Below the pieces are notes generated by a model. It worked only from the letters and a program-made list of their open reading frames with translations, was not told where the DNA came from and did no database searches. Position numbers and translations under genes: made by a program. A DNA stretch of 6,106 nucleotides, taken from NCBI GenBank assembly GCA_031270875.1, contig JAISXC010000301.1, forward strand, positions 1-6,106, in the 5' to 3' direction. The stretch comes from Desulfovibrio sp. Its GTDB lineage: Bacteria; Desulfobacterota; Desulfovibrionia; Desulfovibrionales; Desulfovibrionaceae. Positions 1 to 6,106 of this stretch are shown one piece after another; position 1 is the first letter of the stretch; every line of letters begins with the position of its first letter.

Positions 1-861
1 GAGGGCCAGCAGCTCTTCCAGCTTGAACGCGACCAGTACGAAGCCAGAATGCAGCAGGCCGAAGCCCAGTACGACAGCGCGGAGCGCGAATGGAAGCGCG
101 TGCGCCCCCTGTATGAAAAAAACGCCGTCTCCCAGAAGGAGCGCGACAACGCCCGCGCCGCCCACGAAAGCGCCAGGGCCGAGCTGCGCCAGGCGAAAAT
201 CAATCTGGACTACTGCCAGGTGGTTTCGCCGGTTTCCGGCTTCAGCAGCAAGGAAAACGTCACCCCCGGCAACCTTGTGAACAACAATTCGCTCCTCACC
301 TACGTCAACCAGACGGACCCCATGTACATAGATTTCTCCATCGCGGCCCCGGAGCACATGCGAAGACGCAGTCTCGCCCTGGAGGGCCGTCTTGCCGCGC
401 CCCCTGGCAACCGCTACAAGGCCAGGCTCCGTCTCCTTGACGGCAGCATGCATCCGGGCGAGGGCGAAGTCACCTTCATAGACAGCCAGGTGCAGCCCGC
501 GACGGGCGTCATCAAGGCGCGCGCCGTATTCCCCAACGCTGAGGGGAGAATCATGCCGGGGCAGTACGTGCGTCTGTACATGGAAGGCGACATCCTCAAA
601 AACGCCGTTCTCATCCCGCAAAAATGCGTTCTGCTGACGCAGCGGGGCGCGCAGGTCATGGCCCTGGACGCGGAAAACAGGGTTTCCGCCCTCAACGTGA
701 CGATCAGCGTGGCCATCGGAGACAAATACCTTGTGGTTTCCGGCCTCAAGGGCGGCGAACGCATCATCAGTGAAGGCATCGTCAAAACGCGACCCGGCGC
801 CGTCGTGCGCGTCAGCCGGAGCGGGGACGGGCCGGAGCGAACTCCGTCCGGGCAGAAGTAG
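1..861 (+). CDS. RND efflux periplasmic adaptor (membrane fusion protein, AcrA-like), 5'-truncated by the window edge
   Basis: This is the adaptor that bridges an inner-membrane RND pump to an outer-membrane channel in the periplasm. The reading frame is open from base 1, so 286 codons are visible. By comparison with AcrA-type proteins (about 380-400 residues) roughly the first 90-110 residues, including the export signal, lie outside the window. Numbering from the first visible codon: residues 1-10 (EGQQLFQLER) are the end of the first lipoyl half-motif. Residues 11-70 are a charged, Ala/Glu/Arg-rich alpha-helical hairpin. Residues 71-100 are the second lipoyl half, with SPVSG at 76-80. The beta-barrel domain starts near Q104-F112 (QTDPMYIDF), a classic adaptor signature. 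TGVIKARAVFPN and MPGQYVRLYME belong to the later barrel, and about 190-286 is the membrane-proximal domain (IGDKYLVVSGLKGGERI). Truncation is a window artefact. The family call is firm; the substrate is unknown. Confidence 0.96.
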   Translation, partial: EGQQLFQLERDQYEARMQQAEAQYDSAEREWKRVRPLYEKNAVSQKERDNARAAHESARAELRQAKINLDYCQVVSPVSGFSSKENVTPGNLVNNNSLLTYVNQTDPMYIDFSIAAPEHMRRRSLALEGRLAAPPGNRYKARLRLLDGSMHPGEGEVTFIDSQVQPATGVIKARAVFPNAEGRIMPGQYVRLYMEGDILKNAVLIPQKCVLLTQRGAQVMALDAENRVSALNVTISVAIGDKYLVVSGLKGGERIISEGIVKTRPGAVVRVSRSGDGPERTPSGQK

Positions 862-862
862 G
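854..862 (+). promoter_or_regulatory. Ribosome binding site of the RND pump gene, overlapping the adaptor stop codon
   Basis: The stretch AGAAGTAGG is purine-rich, contains the adaptor's TAG stop (859-861) and ends 5 bases before the ATG at 868. It matches the Shine-Dalgarno consensus only moderately. Its position suggests that ribosomes finishing the adaptor help start the pump, which is an inference from spacing. Confidence 0.5.
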
Positions 863-867
863 TTGCC

Positions 868-3800
868 ATGGCCGCATCTTCCAGACCCAATTTTTTTCTG
901 CGCCGTCCCGTTCTCTCGGCCGTCATCTCCATCGTGATCACCCTCGTGGGCGCTCTGGCCATGAAGGAACTGCCCATCGCCCTGTATCCCGAACTCACGC
1001 CGCCGACAGTCCAGGTCAGCGCATTCTATCCCGGGGCCTCGGCCGAAACCATCGCCTCGACGGTGCTCGCCCCGCTTGAAGTCAACATCAACGGCGTCGA
1101 GAACATGCTCTACATGGCCTCCTCCGCGTCGTCCGCCTCCGGCTCCGGTTCCATCAGCGTCTATTTCAAACTGGGCACCAACCCGGACATGGCGCTCGTC
1201 AACGTCAACAACAAGGTCAATCTGGCCCAGACTCTGCTGCCCGAAGAAGTGCGCCGCCAGGGGATAACCGTGGTCAAGCGCTCCCCGGCCATTCTCCAGA
1301 TTCTCAATCTCTACTCGCCCGACGGCCGCTATGACCCGGTTTTTCTGCACAATTACCTGCAGACGAACGTGGTGGACGAACTCAAGCGCGTGGAGGGCGT
1401 GGGCGACTGCACGATTTTCGGAGCAATGGACTATGCCATCCGCATCTGGCTCAAGCCGGACATGCTCGCCAAATACGGCCTTTCGGTCAGCGACGTGGCC
1501 GCCGCGGTGAGAGATCAGAACGCCCAGTTCGCGCCCGGACGCCTCGGCGACCCGCCTGCGCCCGACACAACGCAGCTCACCTGGCAGATTGACGCGCGGG
1601 GCCGTCTGGTCACGCCGGAGGAATTCGGCGAAATCATCGTGCGCGTCGGGCCGGACAGCGCCATGCTGCGCCTGAAGGACGTGGCTGACGTGACTCTTGG
1701 GGGCAGGGACTACAGCGTCGTTTCGGAGCGCAACGGCATGCCCACGCGCGGCGCCGGCGTGTATCTCCTGCCCGGGGCCAACGCCATAGCCACCGGCGAG
1801 CGGGTGAAGGCCCGGCTTGAGGAAATAGCGCAGCGCTTTCCCGAAGGCATCGCCTACAGCGTCGTGGTGGACACCAACGATTTCGTCATGGAATCCATCA
1901 GGGAAGTGGCCGTCACGCTGGCGGAAGCCATGCTCCTCGTCTTTCTCGTGGTGTACGTCTTTCTGCAGAACTGGCGGGCCACGCTGATTCCCTGCATCGC
2001 CGTTCCGGTTTCCATCATCGGCACGTTCGCCGGTCTGTACGCGCTGGGCTACACCATCAACATCCTGACCATGTTCGCCATGGTGCTCGCCATAGGCATT
2101 GTGGTTGACGACGCCATCGTGGTGCTCGAAAACGTGGAGCGCATCATGCGCACCGAGCATTTGCCGCCCAAGGAGGCCACGGCCAAAGCCATGAACGAGG
2201 TGACGGCCCCGGTTATCGCCATCGTGCTCGTGCTGTGCGCGGTCTTTATCCCCGTCTCCTTCATGGGCGGTCTGGCCGGGCAGATGTACAAACAGTTCGC
2301 CGTCACCATTTCCGTTTCCGTGGTGCTTTCGGGCATAGTGGCCCTCACGCTCACCCCGGCGCTCTGCGCCCTGCTGCTCAAGCCCCACGCGCACGACTAC
2401 GCGTCGTCGCGCTTTTTCGTCCGCTTCAACTATTTTTTCGCCAGGGTGACCCACGGCTATGTGCGCGCCGTGCGCTTCATAAAGGATTCGACTCCGCGCG
2501 CCCTCCTCCTGTTCGGGCTGATGGCGGCGGCGGCCGTGTGGCTGTACCGCGCTGTTCCCGGCGCCCTGCTGCCCAATGAAGACCAGGGCTTTGTCGTGGG
2601 CGTGACCATTCTCGACGACGGCGCTTCCCAGCAGCGCACGCAGAACGTCACCCGGCAGGTGATGGACGCTGTGCTCAAGGATCCGTCCGCCCAGAACGTG
2701 CTTACCATCAACGGCATTGACATCACCTCCTCTTCCTTCAAAAGCAATTTCGGAACCTTCTTTGTCCAGCTCAAGCCCTGGAAGGACAGGCCCGGGGCCG
2801 GCATGACCTCCCAGGACATGGCCGATAAAGTGTCCGGCATCACCATGGCCCAGCCCGAGGCCGTGGTGCTCGGCTTTACGCCGGCGCCCATCCCCGGCAT
2901 GAGCGCCACCGGCGGATTCGAGGGCTATGTTCAGATGCGCGGCGACGGCACGACGCGGGATCTGGAAAACACGGCCAACAAGCTTATGCATGAAGTCATG
3001 TCAGCGGAAAACGGGCGCAAAAAATACCCGGCCATCGGCAATATGCGCAACCTCTTTTCCACGGGCGCGCCGCAGTTGTATGCGGACCTTGACCGTGAGC
3101 GCTGCCGTAACATGGGCGTGAGCGTCACGGACGTCTTTACCGCCATGGGCGCCACTTTCGGCGCCACCTACATAAACGATTTCAACTACATGGGCAGAAC
3201 ATTCCAGGTGCGCATGCAGTCCGAAGCCGGCTACCGCATGCTGCCCGATTCCCTGGGTGATGTTCACGTGCGCAACAGCAGGGGCGAGATGATCCCGCTT
3301 TCGGCCTTGATGACGCTTGAGCGGCGCACGGCGCCGCAATCCATGGAACGTTACAACGTCTTTCCGGCGGCGCATTTTCTTGGCAACCCCGCTCCCGGGT
3401 ATTCCTCAGGGCAGGCGCTTGCCGAGATGGAGCGGGCGGCGGAGGCCGCGCTTACCAGCGATTACAGCCTGGGATGGGTCGGCTCGTCGCTGCAGGAAAA
3501 ACTGGCGAGCGCGGACACCACTGTCATTTTTGTGCTGGCCCTTGTCATGGTTTTTCTGATCCTCGCGGCCCAGTATGAGAGCTGGTCCCTGCCGCTGGCC
3601 GTGCTCACGGCCGTGCCCTTCGGGGTGTTCGGCGCGCTGGCGGCCACATGGCTGCGGGGCCTTACCAACGATGTCTATTTTCAGATAGCTCTCGTCACTC
3701 TGGTGGGTCTGGCATCCAAAAACGCCATCCTGATTGTGGAATTCGCCGTTGAGGCCTGGCGGAGCGGCGGCCGCTCGCTCGACGTGGCGGCCATGCACGC

Positions 3801-4071
3801 CTCGCGCCTGCGCTTCAGACCCATCGTCATGACTTCGCTCGCCTTTATTCTTGGCTGCGTTCCCCTGGCCATCAGTACGGGAGCGGGCGCCAACAGCCGC
3901 CACGCCATCGGCACGGCCGTCATCGGCGGCATGTTGGCAGCCACCTGCATCGCCACGCTCTTCGTCCCTTTCTTTTTCAAGACCATCATGCGGCTTTCGC
4001 TGAAACTGCAGGGCAAGACAGACCCTAACGAAGGCAGGAGCCATGATGTTGACGCCGAGGAAAACATATGA
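868..4071 (+). CDS. Inner-membrane RND multidrug efflux pump, HAE1 class (AcrB-like)
   Basis: A proton-driven drug exporter that works as a trimer in the inner membrane. It has 1067 residues, slightly longer than AcrB (1049). The start at 868 is supported by PNFF at residues 7-10, the family's normal N-terminus. Layout is the usual duplicated one: TM1 near 13-31; first periplasmic porter/docking region to about 345; TM2-TM6 about 347-497 (TM2 ends VYVFLQNW); TM7 near 544-562; second periplasmic region to about 882; TM8-TM12 about 885-1036; then a polar cytoplasmic tail. Proton-relay residues are present: D414 and D415 in TM4 (GIVVDDAIVVLENVERIM), K951 in TM10 (ASKNAILIVEF) and R982 (LRFRPIVMTSLAF), matching AcrB D407, D408, K940 and R971 by eye. 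NDVYFQIALVTLVGL and ISTGAGANSRHAIGT are also typical. The distal binding pocket differs from AcrB: I142, L612, I617 and I619 stand where AcrB has Phe. It lies between adaptor and channel genes and overlaps the latter by 4 bases. Drug specificity cannot be read. Confidence 0.98.
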   Translation: MAASSRPNFFLRRPVLSAVISIVITLVGALAMKELPIALYPELTPPTVQVSAFYPGASAETIASTVLAPLEVNINGVENMLYMASSASSASGSGSISVYFKLGTNPDMALVNVNNKVNLAQTLLPEEVRRQGITVVKRSPAILQILNLYSPDGRYDPVFLHNYLQTNVVDELKRVEGVGDCTIFGAMDYAIRIWLKPDMLAKYGLSVSDVAAAVRDQNAQFAPGRLGDPPAPDTTQLTWQIDARGRLVTPEEFGEIIVRVGPDSAMLRLKDVADVTLGGRDYSVVSERNGMPTRGAGVYLLPGANAIATGERVKARLEEIAQRFPEGIAYSVVVDTNDFVMESIREVAVTLAEAMLLVFLVVYVFLQNWRATLIPCIAVPVSIIGTFAGLYALGYTINILTMFAMVLAIGIVVDDAIVVLENVERIMRTEHLPPKEATAKAMNEVTAPVIAIVLVLCAVFIPVSFMGGLAGQMYKQFAVTISVSVVLSGIVALTLTPALCALLLKPHAHDYASSRFFVRFNYFFARVTHGYVRAVRFIKDSTPRALLLFGLMAAAAVWLYRAVPGALLPNEDQGFVVGVTILDDGASQQRTQNVTRQVMDAVLKDPSAQNVLTINGIDITSSSFKSNFGTFFVQLKPWKDRPGAGMTSQDMADKVSGITMAQPEAVVLGFTPAPIPGMSATGGFEGYVQMRGDGTTRDLENTANKLMHEVMSAENGRKKYPAIGNMRNLFSTGAPQLYADLDRERCRNMGVSVTDVFTAMGATFGATYINDFNYMGRTFQVRMQSEAGYRMLPDSLGDVHVRNSRGEMIPLSALMTLERRTAPQSMERYNVFPAAHFLGNPAPGYSSGQALAEMERAAEAALTSDYSLGWVGSSLQEKLASADTTVIFVLALVMVFLILAAQYESWSLPLAVLTAVPFGVFGALAATWLRGLTNDVYFQIALVTLVGLASKNAILIVEFAVEAWRSGGRSLDVAAMHASRLRFRPIVMTSLAFILGCVPLAISTGAGANSRHAIGTAVIGGMLAATCIATLFVPFFFKTIMRLSLKLQGKTDPNEGRSHDVDAEENI
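4057..4060 (+). promoter_or_regulatory. Ribosome binding site of the outer-membrane channel gene, inside the pump gene
   Basis: GAGG lies 7 bases before the ATG at 4068, inside the last codons of the pump gene. It fixes the channel start at 4068, where ATG and the pump's TGA stop share bases (ATGA). This layout is typical of translational coupling, which keeps the two proteins in proportion. Confidence 0.65.
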
Positions 4072-5495
4072 CCCCCGCACGCAAAGCCTGCCTTGTCCTG
4101 CCCCTCGCCTTCATGCTTGCCGCATGTTCCCTTGCGCCGCGTTACGAACGCCCGGAACAGGACATCCCCGCCCAATGGAGCAAAGTAAGCACGGGGCCGG
4201 GGCCGCTCGAAACCGACTGGTGGATCCGCTTTGGCGACCCCGTGCTCACCGCCCTTGTGGAAGAGGCTTTGGGCAACAACCAGGATCTTGCGCAATCACT
4301 GGCAAAAATTGATTCGGCCGCGGCCCAGGCGGGCGTGGCCACGTCCGCCCTCTTCCCCGCGGTAACGGGCACAGGGCAGGCAGGGTCGCAGGGTGCCTCG
4401 GAAAAGGCGCCCAACGCGCCGGACTACAACTCTCCGCTGACCGGCGTGTCACGCTCGACCACCAATTACCAACTCGGTCTTTCCGCCGCCTGGGAGCTGG
4501 ATTTGTGGGGCAAATACCGCAACGCCCATACGGCCCTCACCGACGTGCTCATGAACACCATTGTCGGGCACGAGGCCCTGCGTCTTTCCGTGGCGGGCCA
4601 GACCGCCCAAAACTATTTCGCCGTGCTCGCGCTGGACATGCAGATCAATACGGCCAGGCGCACGCTCAAAACGCGGGAAGAAGCCTTCAGCATCTATACA
4701 AGCCGCTACAAACAGGGCGACATCACCGAGCTTGACTGGCTGCGGGCGAAGGCTGAGGTGGAAACAGCCCGCGCCCAGCTTCACATGACCGCTGTGGCGG
4801 TTGATCAGGCGGAAGCCGCGCTGGCCGTCATTGTCGGCCGCTCTCCGCGCGAAATTATGGAGCGCTTCCTTGAGCGCGGCAAAACCCTGCACCGCCTGCC
4901 CTCGCCGCCCGTTCTGCCCGAAGGCCTGCCCTCGGCCCTGCTGGAGCGCAGGCCCGACATACGCGCGGCGGAATATATGCTCATGGCATACAACGCCAAC
5001 ATTGGCGTGGCACGCGCGCAGTTCTTTCCTTCCATTTCGCTGACCGGCGCGCTCGGCACCCTGAGCGCCGCCGCGGGCAATCTGTTTACCCCAGCGGCGG
5101 GCGTCTGGAACTACGGCGTCACAGGCTCCCTGCCCATTCTGGATTTCGGACGCAACTGGTACAACCTCAAAGACGCGGAGGCGCTGAAGCGGGCCGCTGT
5201 CGCCGTATACCGCAAGGCCGTGCAGTCGGCCTTTCAGGACATGCGCACCTCGCTCACGGCCCAACGCGAGGCCGACGCCATTGTGCGCAGCATGGCGACC
5301 CAGGTGGACAGCCTGCGCCGCTCCGTTGAAATAGCCCGCCTGCAGTACGACAACGGCTACAGCGATTACCTGACCGTATTGGATGCGGAGCGCCAGCTTT
5401 TCTCGGCGGAACTGCAACTCGCGAACGCCCTGCGCGACCGCCTGAACGCGGTTGTGCGCGTATGCATGGCCCTTGGCGGCGGCTGGCGGAACTGA
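4068..5495 (+). CDS. Outer-membrane efflux channel lipoprotein, NodT/OprM type (TolC superfamily)
   Basis: The exit duct of the pump, expected to form a trimeric outer-membrane beta-barrel with a long periplasmic alpha-barrel. It has 475 residues, normal for the family. The N-terminus is a lipoprotein signal: basic residues, a hydrophobic stretch, then lipobox LAAC with the acylated Cys at 20. Ser at 21 favours release to the outer membrane. After it comes the family pattern CSLAPRYERPE, then WWIRFGDP. Two structural repeats are visible. The first has YQLGLSAAWELDLWGKYRN (134-152) as barrel strand and turn. The second has the motif RRPDIRAAE (294-302), WNYGVTGSLPILDFG (347-361) as the matching strand, and YSDYLTVLDAERQLFSAE (431-448) in the last long helix. 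Between them are long Ala/Gln/Arg-rich helices. The start is fixed by the lipobox position, the GAGG site and the ATGA overlap with the pump gene. Family assignment is firm; partner identity is inferred from the operon. Confidence 0.97.
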   Translation: MTPARKACLVLPLAFMLAACSLAPRYERPEQDIPAQWSKVSTGPGPLETDWWIRFGDPVLTALVEEALGNNQDLAQSLAKIDSAAAQAGVATSALFPAVTGTGQAGSQGASEKAPNAPDYNSPLTGVSRSTTNYQLGLSAAWELDLWGKYRNAHTALTDVLMNTIVGHEALRLSVAGQTAQNYFAVLALDMQINTARRTLKTREEAFSIYTSRYKQGDITELDWLRAKAEVETARAQLHMTAVAVDQAEAALAVIVGRSPREIMERFLERGKTLHRLPSPPVLPEGLPSALLERRPDIRAAEYMLMAYNANIGVARAQFFPSISLTGALGTLSAAAGNLFTPAAGVWNYGVTGSLPILDFGRNWYNLKDAEALKRAAVAVYRKAVQSAFQDMRTSLTAQREADAIVRSMATQVDSLRRSVEIARLQYDNGYSDYLTVLDAERQLFSAELQLANALRDRLNAVVRVCMALGGGWRN

Positions 5496-5500
5496 AGGAA
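5495..5500 (+). promoter_or_regulatory. Ribosome binding site of the fourth gene
   Basis: AAGGAA begins at the last base of the channel's TGA stop (5493-5495) and sits 4 bases before the ATG at 5505. It is the only sequence element in the 9-base gap. It supports both the chosen start and co-translation with the channel gene. Confidence 0.65.
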
Positions 5501-5504
5501 AGTC

Positions 5505-6101
5505 ATGATCCGGCTCCGCCGTTTTTTGGCAATACCGATTCCGACTCTGCTTCTCTGCTGCCTGAGTCTTTGCCTCGCGCCCTGCCAGGGGCAGGCGGCG
5601 CAGACTGGTCTCCCTCAAAAAACGCCCCAGAAAGCCAACGCGCAACCTCTCCACGCCCACCCCTGGGTTTTCAGCAGTCCCGGCAGCCGCGAGGCCAGAC
5701 AATGGCAACAGGGCGTGGGCGCGGACGAATTGAAAAAAAACGCCGTACCCTCCAGTCAGGCCGAACAATCGGTCAACACCGCCTCCGCCATTGACGAAGC
5801 CCTGAAGCGGGTGGAGCGGACAAGCCAAAGGCAGGGTGTCAATTTCAGCGTACGCAACGAAAGCGCCTCGTTCAGAGACACGCAGCCGCAGGGCGGCGAG
5901 AGCGCGCACCCCGGCGAAAACCCCGTGCGTACAGGCCGCCATATTGTCGGGGCCTTCGCCGACGTGCAGTCTGGCGAGGATCTGCGCATACTTGTCGGGC
6001 CGGAGCTGAGCATCAAGGACGAGCTCGGCATGGAAAAGAGCGCCGGCAGCCAGCCGGATTCCTCGCTGGGCATGGGCATGCGGTTCAAGCTGGATTTCTG
6101 A
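5505..6101 (+). CDS. Uncharacterised exported protein with a C-terminal outer-membrane-type beta-strand; fourth gene of the efflux operon
   Basis: I do not recognise a family. The product has 198 residues. It begins with a clear export signal: MIRLRR, then a hydrophobic core rich in Leu and Cys (about 8-26), with likely cleavage after A31 or A32 (GQAAQ). There is no convincing lipobox. Residues 33-85 are rich in Gln, Ala, Pro and Lys and look disordered. Residues 90-108 could form a charged helix (SAIDEALKRVERTSQRQ). The C-terminal part looks like beta-strands: VNFSVRNESASF (112-123), HIVGAFADV (146-154), DLRILVGPELSIKDE (159-173), and LGMGMRFKLDF (188-198), whose residues alternate hydrophobic/other and end in Phe, as in outer-membrane proteins. 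The gene starts 9 bases after the channel stop with a good Shine-Dalgarno site, so it is probably expressed with the pump. An eight-A run (5733-5740) interrupts the early part. It could be an outer-membrane or periplasmic accessory, or an unrelated envelope protein. The gene is likely real; function is unknown. Confidence 0.82.
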   Translation: MIRLRRFLAIPIPTLLLCCLSLCLAPCQGQAAQTGLPQKTPQKANAQPLHAHPWVFSSPGSREARQWQQGVGADELKKNAVPSSQAEQSVNTASAIDEALKRVERTSQRQGVNFSVRNESASFRDTQPQGGESAHPGENPVRTGRHIVGAFADVQSGEDLRILVGPELSIKDELGMEKSAGSQPDSSLGMGMRFKLDF

Positions 6102-6106
6102 ACGCT

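Noticed and set aside
1..861. The adaptor as a truncated or broken gene
   Set aside because: The open frame runs to base 1 with normal adaptor sequence before the first ATG at 49, so the missing part is simply outside the window.
891..897. Run of seven T near the 5' end of the pump gene as a possible phase-variation tract
   Set aside because: It encodes part of the conserved N-terminal PNFF motif, where two TTT codons follow AAT. The residues are expected for this family, so the run is explained by codon choice.
4036..4045. AGGAG followed by ATG at 4043 as a possible alternative gene start before the channel
   Set aside because: The spacing of 2 bases is too short for a normal ribosome site. 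The frame is not the channel frame, and it ends at 4312 with a translation that lacks family features.
3406..4295. Overlapping minus-strand open frames at 3406-4080 and 3681-4295
   Set aside because: They mirror the conserved TM8-TM12 region of the pump and the start of the channel gene. Their translations have no family features, and they overlap each other in different frames, as shadows do.
5462..5794. Open frame of 110 codons in the second plus frame across the channel-fourth gene junction
   Set aside because: It starts inside the channel gene without a fitting ribosome site and its translation has no signal or domain. The frame 5505-6101 has a good SD site, a signal peptide and a structured C-terminus instead.
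4449..5942. A 497-codon open frame on the minus strand opposite the channel and fourth genes
   Set aside because: It lies opposite two well-supported plus-strand genes, one of them an unmistakable family member. Its translation shows no recognisable domain, and long antisense frames are expected in GC-rich genes with biased third positions.
6102..6106. A terminator after the fourth gene
   Set aside because: Only five bases remain after the stop codon, too few to show a hairpin or a T run.

Overview
The window is a compact, single-strand (+) gene cluster from a GC-rich Gram-negative bacterium. It encodes a tripartite efflux pump of the RND type (AcrA/AcrB/TolC-like, HAE1 class), followed by one small exported protein that I cannot assign to a family. 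An outer-membrane lipoprotein channel and an inner-membrane RND pump together require a two-membrane envelope. High GC, GC-ending codons and the general look of the proteins would fit a Desulfovibrio/Bilophila-like anaerobe, but that placement is a weak impression and not something the sequence proves.

Layout. Positions 1-861 hold the 3' part of the periplasmic adaptor (membrane fusion protein) gene; its start lies to the left of the window. Positions 868-4071 hold the complete inner-membrane RND pump, with all recognisable proton-relay residues in place. Positions 4068-5495 hold the complete outer-membrane channel, a NodT-type lipoprotein. Positions 5505-6101 hold a 198-residue protein with a signal peptide and a C-terminal amphipathic strand ending in Phe. 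Only 5 bases follow it.

The four genes are packed like one transcription unit. There are 6 bases between adaptor and pump, an ATGA overlap between pump and channel, and 9 bases between channel and the fourth gene. Every downstream gene has a Shine-Dalgarno-like sequence in the end of the preceding gene or directly after it. No promoter, regulator gene or terminator is visible, so the operon's control region is probably upstream of the window. No RNA gene, mobile element, repeat array or CRISPR was seen, and no non-coding stretch exceeds 9 bases.

Working together: the pump would bind amphiphilic or hydrophobic compounds from the periplasm or inner membrane and expel them using the proton gradient. 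The adaptor would seal it to the outer-membrane channel. Most of the window is ordinary efflux machinery. The two points deserving a second look are the fourth, unassigned exported protein and the unusual drug-binding loop of the pump, where several Phe residues typical of E. coli AcrB are replaced by aliphatic ones.
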